DNA from: Nitrosospira sp. NpAV
GTDB taxonomy: Bacteria > Pseudomonadota > Gammaproteobacteria > Burkholderiales > Nitrosomonadaceae
Direction: 5' to 3'
Assembly: GCF_000832065.1 (NCBI RefSeq)
Contig: NZ_JXQM01000010.1
Location: forward strand, 107,729-171,728
Length of the DNA: 64,000 nucleotides
The notes below the pieces were generated by a model, which searched no databases, had not been told where the DNA came from, and was given only the letters and a program-made list of their open reading frames with translations. Both the position numbers and the translations under genes were made by a program. Shown here in pieces: positions 37,444-47,135 of this stretch; the first letter of the stretch is position 1; every line of letters starts with the position of its first letter.

Positions 37444-38345
37444 CCACCGATCCCGACTATCATAGCGGCTATGTCGCTATCGTGGGGCGACCCAATGTCG
37501 GCAAATCCACGTTGCTCAATACTCTGATCGGCCAGAAAGTCAGTATTACTTCAAAAAAATCGCAGACCACCCGCCACCGCATCAATGGCGTCCTCACCGA
37601 CGCACAATCCCAATTTATCTTCGTCGACACGCCCGGTTTTCAGACGCAACATACGAACCGCTTGCATAATGCGATGAATCAGGCGGTCATCCAGAGTATA
37701 CGGGATGTGGATGTAGTGATACTGGTAATCGAGGCATTGCGTTTCGATGAGCGTGACAGGCTTGTAATGAAACTCTTGCCTGCAATGGACAGGCCGAACA
37801 AACCAGTCATTCTTGCCGTCAACAAAGTGGATCGCCTGTCCGACAAATCGAAGCTCCTTCCATTTCTTGAAAACATAGCAAAGGAATACGCATTTGCCGC
37901 GATCATCCCGATAAGTGCGGAGAAAGGAATACAACTCGCTGATCTGATATGCGCGGTCCGGTCGTATTTACCGCACAACCCACCGTTGTTCAATGAAGAC
38001 GAAGTCACCGACCGCAGTGAGCGATTTATTGCCGCTGAACTGATTCGAGAAAAACTTTTCCGCCTGTTGGGGGAAGAGATCCCCTACTCCACCAGCGTTA
38101 TCATCGATCAATTCATAATGGAAGGTGAACTGCGCAGGATTCACGCCTCCATTATCGTGGACAAGCCTAATCAGAAAGCCATCGTCATTGGCAAGGATGG
38201 AGAAAAACTCAAACTGATCGCCACGCAGGCGCGCAAGGACATGGAGCAAAATTTTGGCGGTAAAGTATATCTCAACGTCTGGGTAAAAGTGAAAAGTGGT
38301 TGGGCCGATGATGCGCAGGCATTGAAAAGCCTTGGATATGAGTAA
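37440..38345 (+). CDS. era: GTPase Era
   Basis: The 301-residue protein has the Era GTPase domain (G1 GRPNVGKST near 15, DTPGF, NKVD) and a C-terminal KH domain with [13 protein letters not shown] (about 240-255). It binds 16S rRNA and assists 30S assembly in the cytoplasm. The start overlaps a short upstream frame, and no other ribosome-binding site is near the ATG, so coupling is likely. Confidence 0.97.
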   Translation: MTTDPDYHSGYVAIVGRPNVGKSTLLNTLIGQKVSITSKKSQTTRHRINGVLTDAQSQFIFVDTPGFQTQHTNRLHNAMNQAVIQSIRDVDVVILVIEALRFDERDRLVMKLLPAMDRPNKPVILAVNKVDRLSDKSKLLPFLENIAKEYAFAAIIPISAEKGIQLADLICAVRSYLPHNPPLFNEDEVTDRSERFIAAELIREKLFRLLGEEIPYSTSVIIDQFIMEGELRRIHASIIVDKPNQKAIVIGKDGEKLKLIATQARKDMEQNFGGKVYLNVWVKVKSGWADDAQALKSLGYE

Positions 38346-38455
38346 TCTCCCGATTGCCGGGAAATGATTGTTTAGCGCTATGATTGACGGAGATTCCTTA
38401 CGCCACTTAACCCTCAACCTTTTGATGGGCTCGCTACACAACGCCAGATTTATGA

Positions 38456-39184
38456 ATGATCGCGGATAAACAGGTGCAGGAGGCTCAGCCGGCATTCGTC
38501 CTGCATGCCTATCCCTACCGGGAAACCAGTCTCATAGTGGAGACTTTCACTCGCAGCTTCGGAAGAGTGCCGCTTGTGGCAAAAGGTGCCAAGCGTCCCC
38601 GATCGGCGCTCAGGGGATTGCTGCGGGCATTTCAGCCTCTGCTGCTGACCTGGGGAGGGAAATCCGAATTACGCACGCTGCATAAGGCGGAATGGCAAGG
38701 TGGTCAGATGCCGTTGCAGGGGACAGCCCTGATCTGCGGTTTCTATCTCAACGAACTGCTTGTACGATTATTACATCGTCATGATCCCCATGAACAATTA
38801 TTTTCGTACTATCAGGAAACGCTGGCGGCATTGAGCATTGAGAAGGATTACATTCCCATCCTGCGGCGTTTCGAGCAGCGCATGTTGCGCGAATTAGGCT
38901 ATGCGTTGACGCTCGATCATGATGTCGCATCGGGCAAGCCCACAGACCCGAATGAAGACTACTGTTATGAAATCGAACGCGGACCGGTGGCGTGGGATGA
39001 AAGCAATCCCAACCACGGCTTGCGGCTGAGCGGCAAAACCTTGCTGGACATGGAAAAAGGCGATTATTCGAATGCCGCGACCCGGCAGCAAAGCAAATCA
39101 TTGATGCGCTATATACTCAACCACTATCTCAACGATCAACCGCTGCACACACGTCAATTACTGAAAGACTTGCAGCAATTATGA
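38456..39184 (+). CDS. recO: DNA repair protein RecO
   Basis: The 242-residue protein starts with the OB-fold domain (AFVLHAYPYRETSLIVETFTR), has the LRGLLRAFQPL stretch and a helical C-terminal domain that includes FYLNELLVRLL. RecO works with RecR and RecF to load RecA on single-stranded gaps. The gene order rnc-era-recO-pdxJ-acpS is the normal one, here interrupted between recO and pdxJ by three minus-strand genes. Confidence 0.95.
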   Translation: MIADKQVQEAQPAFVLHAYPYRETSLIVETFTRSFGRVPLVAKGAKRPRSALRGLLRAFQPLLLTWGGKSELRTLHKAEWQGGQMPLQGTALICGFYLNELLVRLLHRHDPHEQLFSYYQETLAALSIEKDYIPILRRFEQRMLRELGYALTLDHDVASGKPTDPNEDYCYEIERGPVAWDESNPNHGLRLSGKTLLDMEKGDYSNAATRQQSKSLMRYILNHYLNDQPLHTRQLLKDLQQL

Positions 39185-39213
39185 TTTCTGCCATCCTTAC
39201 GATGGAATCCGCT

Positions 39214-39232
39214 TTCCGGTTGCCCACCGGAA
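39214..39232. repeat. Short perfect hairpin in the recO-YeeE convergent gap
   Basis: TTCCGGT, a TGCCC loop and ACCGGAA form a 7-bp stem between convergent genes. There is no T-run on either side, so a terminator role is uncertain. Confidence 0.3.
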
Positions 39233-39272
39233 CGTGAAAGGTCAAAGTCGGCAAGTCGGGCCAACTCTCTCC

Positions 39273-39788
39273 TCATCGGGTTTCTATATGTTCCACCCTA
39301 CCATGAGTTGCCGGATTGCCTGATACGGCGGTTGCAATGTCATTCCTCGGCTTCCGCATTTTGGAGAAATTGTTGGATCGGCCTCTCTCTAGAATTTCAA
39401 AAATCCCCATCCCCAGCAGCATGGCTACTACAAATACCGTCCCTTTGACGCTGCCGCTTCCGAGCAAAACCAGCGCCGGACCGGGACATATGCCCGCCAT
39501 GCCCCAGCCAATGCCAAATGCAAGACTTCCCAGAATCAATCGCTTGTCAATCACTCGCGAAGCGGGCAGATTCATTGAAAGCCCCAGGTAGCTGCGCATA
39601 CGCCTGCGGGCCATGGCAAATGCCACTGAACCGACACCAATCGCGCCCGCCATCACCAGCGCAAGAGTGGGATCCCATGCGCCCGTGATATCAAGAAAAG
39701 ACAGCACCTTGCCGGGATTCGCCATCCCCGCAAGAATCAGTCCTAACCCAAAAATCAATCCTGATACCAATGCTATGATGCTGGCCAT
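39273..39788 (-). CDS. YeeE/YedE-type sulfur permease half, DUF6691
   Basis: The 171-residue membrane protein has about four hydrophobic segments. Motifs are FGLGLILAGMANPGKVLSFL near the start and the conserved cysteine in GMAGICPGPAL (near 107). This is the DUF6691 half of two-gene YeeE/YedE permeases; related single-chain proteins (TsuA) import thiosulfate through conserved cysteines. It follows the other half after 18 bases, with GAGGGGGG before its start. The likely cargo is a sulfur compound, but this is inferred from the family. A charged tail of about 35 residues ends the protein. Confidence 0.85.
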   Translation of the reverse strand: MASIIALVSGLIFGLGLILAGMANPGKVLSFLDITGAWDPTLALVMAGAIGVGSVAFAMARRRMRSYLGLSMNLPASRVIDKRLILGSLAFGIGWGMAGICPGPALVLLGSGSVKGTVFVVAMLLGMGIFEILERGRSNNFSKMRKPRNDIATAVSGNPATHGRVEHIETR

Positions 39789-39806
39789 TTTGCCCCCCCT
39801 CAGATC

Positions 39807-40241
39807 CTATATCTGGAAAATGTGCCGAATGACATAGACAGTGACAAAACCCGTGCCCATAAAAACCAGGGTTGCAACGATGGAGCGCGGCGACAGGCGT
39901 GATAACCCGCAGACGCCATGCCCGCTGGTGCAACCGGAACCGTAACGTGTGCCCAGCCCAACGACTAAACCGGCCATCGCCATCATGGCATAGCTGCCAT
40001 CGATACGGATGGCAGGCAGGCTTAAAAACAGCTGCCATACCAAAGGTGCCGCGATCAGGCCTGACACAAAAGCAATACGCCAGTCTATATCGTCCTTCTG
40101 AGCCTTGAATAACCCCCCCAGGATTCCAGAAATCCCCGCAATCCGGCCGTTAAAAAGCACCAGTATAGCTACTGCCATACCGATGACCGCACCCCCCGCC
40201 AACGCAGACCATGGCGTGAACTGACTCCAGTTGATTAACAT
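39807..40241 (-). CDS. YeeE/YedE-type sulfur permease half
   Basis: The 144-residue membrane protein has about four hydrophobic segments and the signature [19 protein letters not shown] (about 98-116) with two cysteines. Together with the next gene it would form a pseudo-symmetric channel for a sulfur compound such as thiosulfate. GAGGAGG precedes the start. The pair lies between recO and pdxJ and is not part of the core operon, which suggests insertion there. Confidence 0.87.
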   Translation of the reverse strand: MLINWSQFTPWSALAGGAVIGMAVAILVLFNGRIAGISGILGGLFKAQKDDIDWRIAFVSGLIAAPLVWQLFLSLPAIRIDGSYAMMAMAGLVVGLGTRYGSGCTSGHGVCGLSRLSPRSIVATLVFMGTGFVTVYVIRHIFQI

Positions 40242-40281
40242 TTATCCTCCTCACGCTGTAGTATGTTCAATGTTCCTGCCT

Positions 40282-41169
40282 TCACCCCACTATTAACACG
40301 TCGCAACCCGCATCCTGAACCACTTGTTTGGTGACGCTGCCAAGCAACATATCTTCCCACCCTGATTGCCCATGCTTGCCGATGACGATGAGATCGGGTT
40401 CAAGCAATTTTGCTCTTTCCTTGATGACGGCGGATACGCGACCCAATTCCACTATATGGGACAACGGACCGGCTGCAGCTTCCCACTCGGCGACAAACTG
40501 CCGCATCTTTATGTCCTTTTTTGCTTGTAATTCAGCGCGATAAATCTGAACCTGCTGGTCGCTTACTCCGCCAAAAAGCAGTTTGCCCTCGAATGGCACC
40601 TCAAATGCATGCAGGGCAATAATATGCGCGTGCGGAGCAATATTCATGGCAAATTCCATCGCGCGCCGGGAGCATTCGGAGAAATCCACCGGTATCAGTA
40701 TCTGCCGGTACGGTACCTTCGGTTGCCGCTTGACAATCAACAGTGGACAGGCCAGCGTGCGCAAAACCTTATCGACAGTGGAACCGACAAACAGTTCTTG
40801 CATCAAACCCCCGCTGTGAGCTCCCAAGACGACCAGCTCAGCATTTAAAAGCTCGGCGTAGCGGACAATCTCCGTGTGTGGGCGGCCAACATTCAATGTT
40901 ATCGTCGCGACTGGAATCCCGTAACTTTCGGAGAGTTTGTATTTAATTTCGTCCATCCGCTGGCGGGACGATTCCATCAGCCGGCGTTCCGTATCCAGGA
41001 GAGGATGGGTCAGGTTACGCAGGGATTCCAACGCCAGACTGTCGATGACATGCAGTAGATCCAGCGATTCACTACCCAGCTCATACGCCAGCATGGCGGC
41101 GCGCGCTTCTGCTTGACTCGCAAACGGAGACATGTCGGTCGCAACAACTATCCGTTTTACTGGAAACAT
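40282..41169 (-). CDS. Tandem universal stress protein
   Basis: The 295-residue protein holds two UspA domains (about 1-148 and 152-295). Both keep the ATP-binding pattern: GAHSGGLMQELFVGSTVDK in the first and GKHGQSGWEDMLLGSVTK in the second. It is cytoplasmic and should bind ATP; fused UspA proteins are linked to survival under stress, without a defined reaction. AAAGGAAG precedes the ATG. It lies 40 bases after the YeeE/YedE pair start region on the same strand, so it may share regulation with it. Confidence 0.9.
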   Translation of the reverse strand: MFPVKRIVVATDMSPFASQAEARAAMLAYELGSESLDLLHVIDSLALESLRNLTHPLLDTERRLMESSRQRMDEIKYKLSESYGIPVATITLNVGRPHTEIVRYAELLNAELVVLGAHSGGLMQELFVGSTVDKVLRTLACPLLIVKRQPKVPYRQILIPVDFSECSRRAMEFAMNIAPHAHIIALHAFEVPFEGKLLFGGVSDQQVQIYRAELQAKKDIKMRQFVAEWEAAAGPLSHIVELGRVSAVIKERAKLLEPDLIVIGKHGQSGWEDMLLGSVTKQVVQDAGCDVLIVG

Positions 41170-41602
41170 AATGGACTTCCTTTAATAATGATTTGAGTAT
41201 TGACGATAATGGTTTGAGTATGGACGATATCGCAATCAACTTACATAATAATTGTGCTCATTGCCGAGATCTTCGTACTCCAGATTGGCGGGGATAAAAG
41301 ATAGCCTGATCACGAATGGCTCGAGAGTGCCGATTTCCCCACTTGGCAGGGTTATTGCCAGGCTTTTCCTCGGTTAACGGGATCTCACTCTCGGGTGTTC
41401 ATCATGACTCAGCGATAGGATGCCCCTTCTGCCGCTGGAATTCCCTTTCGATCCAAATCCAGCTTCCCCATACATCAAGTAAGTTGTCCGCTTACACAAG
41501 CTATTATAGTATAGTGAGTTTCGGGCTCGCTCCGCACATGCCTTGCTCTTGTCATGGCAATCCCTGCCGCATACGATAATTACTGAAAGTCTTACAACCA
41601 TT
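41170..41602. other. 433-bp region between usp and pdxJ
   Basis: TATAGT hexamers at about 41504-41514 (ATTATAGTATAGTG) with GTTGTC 16 bases upstream form a weak candidate promoter for pdxJ-acpS-nagZ. Frames of 83-87 codons on both strands look random. Nothing else was seen. Confidence 0.35.
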
Positions 41603-42328
41603 ATGATCGAACTGGGCGTTAACATTGATCACGTTGCCACACTGCGGCAGGCGCGGGGCACAATTTATCCTAGCCCTGTAGAAGCGGCAATGGTCGCGGA
41701 ATCAGCCGGAGCGGATGCAATTACCCTGCACCTGCGCGAAGACCGGCGCCATATCCAGGATAAGGATGTGGAAATTCTGCGGGATCTGCTTAAGACCCGC
41801 ATGAATCTGGAGAGTGCTGTGACCAGCGAAATGATTGATTTTGCGCTGCGCATCAAACCCCAGGACGTTTGCCTGGTGCCCGAGCGGCGGGAAGAATTGA
41901 CCACTGAAGGGGGACTCGACGTAGTGCGGCATTTCGAACAGGTGAGGCAAGCCTGCGGCAGACTGGCCGAGGCAGGCATTCACGTCTCCCTATTTATCAA
42001 TGCCGATGCTGCTCAGATCGATGCTGCGGCGCAAACCGGAGCGCCGGCAATCGAGATCCATACAGGTCACTATGCCGATGCGAAAACCACGGGCGAACAA
42101 CAGAATGAACTCGAGCGAATTCGCGTTGCGGTAGGGGCGGGCATTGACCGAGGACTGAAGGTCAATGCCGGTCACGGGTTACACTATCAGAATGTCCAAT
42201 CCATCGCGGCGATACCTGATATATCCGAGCTTAATATCGGCCATGCCATCGTTGCCCATGCGCTGTTCGTCGGCTTGGAACAGGCAGTACGGGAGATGAA
42301 AAAACTGATGCTGGAAGCGCGTAAATGA
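41603..42328 (+). CDS. pdxJ: Pyridoxine 5'-phosphate synthase
   Basis: The start at ATG 41603 gives a 241-residue protein, normal for PdxJ, beginning [19 protein letters not shown]. Further motifs are [18 protein letters not shown] and the phosphate-binding [11 protein letters not shown] near the end. It condenses 1-deoxyxylulose 5-phosphate with 3-amino-2-oxopropyl phosphate to form pyridoxine phosphate. PLP is the cofactor of the desulfurase in this window. It overlaps acpS by ATGA. Confidence 0.97.
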   Translation: MIELGVNIDHVATLRQARGTIYPSPVEAAMVAESAGADAITLHLREDRRHIQDKDVEILRDLLKTRMNLESAVTSEMIDFALRIKPQDVCLVPERREELTTEGGLDVVRHFEQVRQACGRLAEAGIHVSLFINADAAQIDAAAQTGAPAIEIHTGHYADAKTTGEQQNELERIRVAVGAGIDRGLKVNAGHGLHYQNVQSIAAIPDISELNIGHAIVAHALFVGLEQAVREMKKLMLEARK

Positions 42329-42702
42329 TTTATGGGATCGGTACCGATCTGGTGGAACCTTCGCGTATCGCTCGCTTGCTCGAGAAGTATGGCGAGCGCT
42401 TTGCCAAACGATTGCTCACAGACCAGGAGTGGCCCGAATATCTCAAGAGTAGTCAGCCCGCCATGTTTCTGGCCAAGCGTTTCGCCGCCAAGGAAGCCCT
42501 TTCCAAAGCAATCGGTACTGGTATGCGCTACCCGGTGAGTTTGAGCCACATCGCAATATCCCATGACCATCTAGGGAAACCGTATTTTGCATTTCATCCC
42601 GCGTTAAGTGCACTGGTCAAAAACGAAGGCATCACCAACCACCACCTTTCCATCAGCGACGAGTTACATCTGGCATGCGCTTTTGTCATATTAGAAAAAT
42701 AA
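42325..42702 (+). CDS. acpS: Holo-[acyl-carrier-protein] synthase
   Basis: The 125-residue protein has the AcpS motifs [20 protein letters not shown] with the magnesium-binding aspartate, and [17 protein letters not shown]. It moves 4'-phosphopantetheine from CoA to acyl carrier protein in fatty-acid synthesis. The start overlaps pdxJ by four bases and nagZ follows after 10 bases. Confidence 0.97.
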   Translation: MIYGIGTDLVEPSRIARLLEKYGERFAKRLLTDQEWPEYLKSSQPAMFLAKRFAAKEALSKAIGTGMRYPVSLSHIAISHDHLGKPYFAFHPALSALVKNEGITNHHLSISDELHLACAFVILEK

Positions 42703-42712
42703 TGGAGTCCTA

Positions 42713-43762
42713 ATGTCGCTCGGACCCATCATGCTCGATATCGAAAGCACGCAACTTACCAACAGCGATAAGAATAGACTCTTGCATCCGCTGGTTGGCG
42801 GGGTAATCCTGTTCACGCGCAACTACTCATCCCTCGATCAGCTTAAGCAGCTAACCGCCGAGATCCATGCACTTCGTGCCCCGCCTCTCCTGATCGCGGT
42901 GGATCATGAAGGGGGCAGAGTACAGCGTTTTCGTGCAGATTTCACCAGGCTGCCACCTATGCGCGAACTGGGTAAAATATGGGATGAACATCCTGGCAAA
43001 GCACGGCATCTGGCGCAGCAGACAGGTTACGTACTGTCAGCGGAATTGCGCGCCGCAGGCGTGGACTTAAGCTTTACGCCAGTGCTGGACATGGATCATG
43101 GGCAAAGTTGCGTCATCGGTGACCGTGCTTTTCACCATAAGCCGCAAGGTATCGTCGAATTGGCTCACAGCCTGATGTCCGGACTTAAGCTGGGCGGCAT
43201 GGCGGCGGTCGGAAAGCATTTTCCGGGGCACGGTTATATTCAGGCGGACTCTCATGTTGAAATACCGGTGGACGAACGCGCTTATTCGGATATCGAAAAA
43301 AGTGACCTGGTTCCGTTTCGCAAAATGATTGGCTTCGGACTCGCCGGCATCATGCCGGCGCATGTCAGTTATCCTCAGGTGGATGTGCGCCCCGCTGGTT
43401 TTTCCGAGATATGGTTGAAAAAGATCCTGCGTGGTGCACTGGACTTCGAAGGTTGTATTTTCAGCGATGACTTGAACATGGCAGGCGCGGCGGTTGCCGG
43501 CAGCGTGCTTCAACGCGCGGAAAGCGCATTGCATGCGGGTTGCGACATGATACTGATATGCAACAACCCGGAAGCGGCGGATACGTTGCTGGCGGAATTA
43601 TGTTGGGATATTCCGGCCATCAGCGTTGTACGCCTCGTCCGCATGCGTGGACGGCACCATCCTGATTCCCTCGTGAAACTACATGAGAACGCGAACTTCG
43701 TGAAAGCGGTGGAAAATATCGCCGGTATCGGACTCAGCAGCGGCGACTTGCCCCTGGTCTAG
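42713..43762 (+). CDS. nagZ: Beta-N-acetylhexosaminidase NagZ
   Basis: The 349-residue family 3 glycoside hydrolase has the substrate-binding [12 protein letters not shown] near 62-73, KHFPGHG near 168-174 with its catalytic histidine loop, and the nucleophile aspartate in IFSDDLNM near 247. It removes GlcNAc from muropeptides in the cytoplasm during cell-wall recycling. GGAG precedes the ATG. It ends the pdxJ-acpS-nagZ operon. Confidence 0.96.
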   Translation: MSLGPIMLDIESTQLTNSDKNRLLHPLVGGVILFTRNYSSLDQLKQLTAEIHALRAPPLLIAVDHEGGRVQRFRADFTRLPPMRELGKIWDEHPGKARHLAQQTGYVLSAELRAAGVDLSFTPVLDMDHGQSCVIGDRAFHHKPQGIVELAHSLMSGLKLGGMAAVGKHFPGHGYIQADSHVEIPVDERAYSDIEKSDLVPFRKMIGFGLAGIMPAHVSYPQVDVRPAGFSEIWLKKILRGALDFEGCIFSDDLNMAGAAVAGSVLQRAESALHAGCDMILICNNPEAADTLLAELCWDIPAISVVRLVRMRGRHHPDSLVKLHENANFVKAVENIAGIGLSSGDLPLV

Positions 43763-44073
43763 CAGCCGTCGAACTTAATCCACTATACGGCTCTTTGAGC
43801 CAACGCGAGTGCTGGCGGTCAGTTCGAGGCATTTTCGCCGTGTGCCCGGCGTCCATAGACCAAGCTATGGACTTCTCCCAACCGGCAACTTTCTCGCAGA
43901 CTGCCTCGCCATCATTTCCTATCCTTATGGTTTATCCGGGTTTAATGAAATCGACCGCAAAAAATACCGGAGTCCCGGTTGAAAAAATGGCAAATGGACC
44001 TATATTGGTTACTGAGTGCTGATTTCCAGTAATTTCAGCATTAATGCTAACTACTTATTCACATGGAGGTAAT
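43763..44073. other. 311-bp region upstream of the small heat-shock gene
   Basis: It contains the candidate heat-shock promoter described next. A 75-codon plus-strand frame at 43795-44022 has no start signal and was not accepted. Nothing else was seen. Confidence 0.4.
43978..44006 (+). promoter_or_regulatory. Candidate sigma-32 heat-shock promoter of hsp20
   Basis: GTTGAAA (43978-43984), a 14-base spacer and CCTATATT (43999-44006) resemble the sigma-32 consensus CTTGAAA-N(11-16)-CCCCATNT. Transcription would start about 60 bases before the hsp20 ATG, which fits a heat-shock gene. Confidence 0.45.
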
Positions 44074-44511
44074 ATGGCTATTACTCGTTACGAACCGTGG
44101 AGTTTACTGAATCAATTACACAAGGAGCTGGATCGTGTGCGCGAGGGTGGCAACGGCGAAGGATCGGCCGCCACCGCCGAGTGGGCACCCGCAGTCGATA
44201 TTAAGGAAGAAGCCGACAAATTCATCCTGCTGGCGGATCTTCCCGGGGTAAAACCTGAAGAAATCGATGTCAGCATGGAAGAAGGTGTGCTGACGATCAG
44301 AGGCGAAAAGAGAACCGAGGCAAAAACCGAGAAAGAAGGCTATAAACGGGTCGAACGCACCTATGGTTCATTTTACCGGCGTTTCAGCTTACCGGATACG
44401 GCGAATTCCGATGCGATATCGGCAAAAACGAATCATGGCGTCCTGGAAATCGTCATCCCCAAGCGTGAAGCTGTCCAGCCGAAGAAAATCAGCGTAACTT
44501 CTGCGGAATAA
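44074..44511 (+). CDS. Small heat-shock protein (Hsp20 family)
   Basis: The ATG at 44074 follows GGAGGTAAT and gives 145 residues. The alpha-crystallin domain (about 42-135) starts WAPAVDIKEEADKFIL and includes LADLPGVKPEEIDV, the RRFSLPD loop and the GVLEIVIPK end. It binds unfolding proteins in the cytoplasm without ATP. A heat-shock promoter candidate lies upstream and a terminator downstream, so it is a single-gene unit. Confidence 0.95.
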   Translation: MAITRYEPWSLLNQLHKELDRVREGGNGEGSAATAEWAPAVDIKEEADKFILLADLPGVKPEEIDVSMEEGVLTIRGEKRTEAKTEKEGYKRVERTYGSFYRRFSLPDTANSDAISAKTNHGVLEIVIPKREAVQPKKISVTSAE

Positions 44512-44526
44512 TGCCTGAGTAAGCGG

Positions 44527-44560
44527 AAAGGAGCCAAACGAGATCGTGAGGCTCCTTTTT
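44527..44560 (+). terminator. Intrinsic terminator of hsp20
   Basis: AAAGGAGCC and GGCTCCTTT pair across a 14-base loop and are followed by TT. It begins 15 bases after the hsp20 stop. Confidence 0.8.
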
Positions 44561-44725
44561 CTGGGTAACTGAAAAGAGATGGACGGTAAAGAGGAAAATC
44601 CCTGGCTCTCTCCCTCTTGAAGAAGGATTTTTCCTGATCCGAGGCCTATTTGAATTAAAATATTCCTCCGCAATAAATAGCACTCTATTGCAGAGGATAC
44701 CTCATAACATCCGGTTCAATTTCGA

Positions 44726-45772
44726 ATGCAGTTTTCCCCTGGGAGGCCGCTGGTTTCCGTCATTCTGCCGTCATTCAATCACGCCGCCTTCGTTAATGAA
44801 GCAGTTCAAAGTGTTCTCGATCAGACTTTCCGCGACTTCGAACTGATCGTTGTCGACGATGGCTCCTCCGACGGAACGGCGGATATCGTCGCATCGATTC
44901 GCGACCCCCGTTTGACCCTGATTCGTTTATCCGAAAATCGGGCCGTGCACGCACGCAATCTCGCGCTCAGCCGGGCGCGTGGCCAATATGTCGCTTTTCA
45001 GAACTCCGATGACATATGGGTTCCAGCCAAGCTGGCTGCTCAACTCGAAGCCATGGAAAGTGCGAGCCACTATATTGCTTGCTTCACCGCGGCGGAAATC
45101 GTCGATAAGAACGGACGGCCTGCCAGCGACACCTGGGCAAGCGGGATTTTTACCACCGTTAATCGCTCGGCTACTAACTGGCTTCAGCACTTCTTCGATG
45201 CCGGAAACTGCCTGCCGCTGCCTTCGGCAATAGCGCGGCGATCGGAGGTGATCGGATTGGGAGCTTTTCGTCCGAGCTTTGTACAGCTTGGGGATATGGA
45301 TCTGTGGATTCGGCTCGCCGCGCTGGGTGAATTTTTTATTCTAGCCGAACCGCTGACAAAAATACGCATCATGGAAGGCGCCAATCTGAGCACTCCATCC
45401 CTCAGGGGGCACAGGCAGGCGCAGATCGAGTTTGCCACGGTATTGGAGCGGTATACTGAATCGCCTATTCTTGAGCAACTTGACCGCATCTTTCCCGATC
45501 TGGCAAAAACACCTGCCTCAGGTGCGAAAAAGATTGCCCTCGCGCTTCGCGCCTGGGGCCGCAATGGCGCTTATTCGCTCTTCGCGGACCGGACCGTGGC
45601 GCGGGTTATGGAAAACATGCATGAACGTGCCGATGCCATCGCTGTCCATGGCACTGAATTCATTCATACTTTTCTCGACAGGCGATGCGAATCCGAGTTT
45701 ATTCAGCACCGTGCTGGAAAACCTCATAGTGGCGGTATTTTCGCACGCTGCCGGGGCATCCTGGGATGGTAA
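44726..45772 (+). CDS. Family 2 glycosyltransferase
   Basis: The 348-residue protein has a GT-A fold domain: VSVILPSFNHAAFVNEAVQSV near the start, VVDDGSSDGT, and FQNSDDIWVP with the DD metal-binding site. There is no membrane helix. It would transfer an activated sugar at the cytoplasmic face. The 3' end overlaps the next gene, an NDP-hexose 2,3-dehydratase, by seven bases, so the two probably serve one glycosylation pathway, perhaps with a deoxy-sugar donor. Confidence 0.9.
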   Translation: MQFSPGRPLVSVILPSFNHAAFVNEAVQSVLDQTFRDFELIVVDDGSSDGTADIVASIRDPRLTLIRLSENRAVHARNLALSRARGQYVAFQNSDDIWVPAKLAAQLEAMESASHYIACFTAAEIVDKNGRPASDTWASGIFTTVNRSATNWLQHFFDAGNCLPLPSAIARRSEVIGLGAFRPSFVQLGDMDLWIRLAALGEFFILAEPLTKIRIMEGANLSTPSLRGHRQAQIEFATVLERYTESPILEQLDRIFPDLAKTPASGAKKIALALRAWGRNGAYSLFADRTVARVMENMHERADAIAVHGTEFIHTFLDRRCESEFIQHRAGKPHSGGIFARCRGILGW

Positions 45773-47052
45773 AGTCTGAGCTTCTGACGCAGAAAGAGGA
45801 AGTAGCGTCCTGGCTTGACTGGGTGCGTTCAACTGATCGGTTCAAGGTTGCACCGGCGGTGCTTGATCAATCGGATGCGTGGATGCACAAACACGGGACG
45901 ATCCGGCATGTCTCAGGGCGTTTTTTCGGTATCATCGGCCTGACATGGACAGAAGAAGGAACCCAGCATTGGCAGCCCTTCATCGATCAGCGCGAGATTG
46001 GCACACTCGGCTTTATTGTCCGTCGCAGAGGAAAAGAGATCGATCTTCTTACTCAAGCCAAGATAGAGCCTGGTAATGTGGGCATCGTCCAGCTTGCGCC
46101 GACTTGCCAAGCGACAGCAAGTAATCGCGAACGTGTTCATGGGGGTGATGCACCCCCTTATTCCGAGTATTTTTTCGGCTCAGCGGGCAATATCATCTCC
46201 GATTCCCTTCAGAGCGAGCAGGGTACGCGCTTCTTTGGCAAGCTAAACCGGAATATCCTGATTCTGGATAATCATGTCGAGGTGAAATACGATCAGCATT
46301 GCTGGATCCCTTTTAAACTTTTTGGTCAGCTTCTAACTGAAGATTTTCTGGTTAATACCGACGCCCGGTCGGTTCTCTGCACCACGGATTGGAATCATTT
46401 TGGGGAACGGCCGCCATTCCAGGGCGAGGATGACTTCTCCCTCGAATTGAATGCCTCGTTCAGCAATCCTGCCCAAGGGAGAGTGATGGATGGTGTCCGC
46501 ACTACTCTCGCAGAACTCCGAATAAAAGCCCCCGAAGCCGTGATATGCCCGCTTGACACCATGTCGGGGTGGCGCCTGGATGCGTGCAATCCGATGACGA
46601 TAACGAATGGGCGCCTGTCGATCCGCCATATCCGCGTGCACGCACAAACACGAGAGGTGAACGACTGGGATCAGCCAATTTTTGACAATAATTTCGAGCA
46701 AACCATCGACCTCGACTGTGGCCGTACAAACGGCATACTCCGGTTTGCCTTCCGCCCATGCTGGGAACCAGGTCTGCGGGCGATTGCGGAACTCGCCCCA
46801 ACGAGGATCAGGATCACGGCTTTGCCGGGCGATACCTTACCCGGCAAGGTAAAAATTTCCGTTCGCCAGTCGGACGAAGGTGGACGTTTCTTTCGGGATA
46901 TTGCCGAGTATCGGATCATAGACACCGGTGAGGCCCAACCCACGAATGGAATTATTTGGCTCACGCTTGCCGAGGTGACTGAACTACTGCCACAAGGAAT
47001 ATTTAACAACGAAGCCCGTAGCGCGATCTCACTGCTCTTGTCGCTGGCGTGA
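45766..47052 (+). CDS. NDP-hexose 2,3-dehydratase family protein
   Basis: The 428-residue protein matches the NDP-hexose 2,3-dehydratase family (EvaA/TylCVI-like): HGTIRHVSGRFFGIIGLTW, QREIGTLGFIVRR, AKIEPGNVGIVQLAPTCQAT near 110 and GGDAPPYSEYF. Such proteins consist of two similar halves, and a second, more diverged half is visible (RLSIRHIRVHAQTREVNDW near 282, LRFAFRPCWEPG near 322). They remove the 2-hydroxyl of dTDP-4-keto-6-deoxyhexose in 2,6-dideoxysugar synthesis. No rmlAB, 3-ketoreductase or aminotransferase gene is nearby, so the pathway is incomplete here. Confidence 0.85.
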   Translation: MVKSELLTQKEEVASWLDWVRSTDRFKVAPAVLDQSDAWMHKHGTIRHVSGRFFGIIGLTWTEEGTQHWQPFIDQREIGTLGFIVRRRGKEIDLLTQAKIEPGNVGIVQLAPTCQATASNRERVHGGDAPPYSEYFFGSAGNIISDSLQSEQGTRFFGKLNRNILILDNHVEVKYDQHCWIPFKLFGQLLTEDFLVNTDARSVLCTTDWNHFGERPPFQGEDDFSLELNASFSNPAQGRVMDGVRTTLAELRIKAPEAVICPLDTMSGWRLDACNPMTITNGRLSIRHIRVHAQTREVNDWDQPIFDNNFEQTIDLDCGRTNGILRFAFRPCWEPGLRAIAELAPTRIRITALPGDTLPGKVKISVRQSDEGGRFFRDIAEYRIIDTGEAQPTNGIIWLTLAEVTELLPQGIFNNEARSAISLLLSLA

Positions 47053-47135
47053 ATCCCCGCCGAGAGATCGGATTATTTTCCGGATTTCGGATCCATCGCT
47101 CCAATTTCGTGGAAACGGTTATCCGCGAAACACAC

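Noticed and set aside
38380..38469. 29-codon frame overlapping the recO start
   Set aside because: Unlike the frame before era it lacks a ribosome-binding site and overlaps by about 14 bases, so coupling is not convincing.
43795..44022. 75-codon frame upstream of hsp20
   Set aside because: No ribosome-binding site, and it overlaps the candidate sigma-32 promoter.
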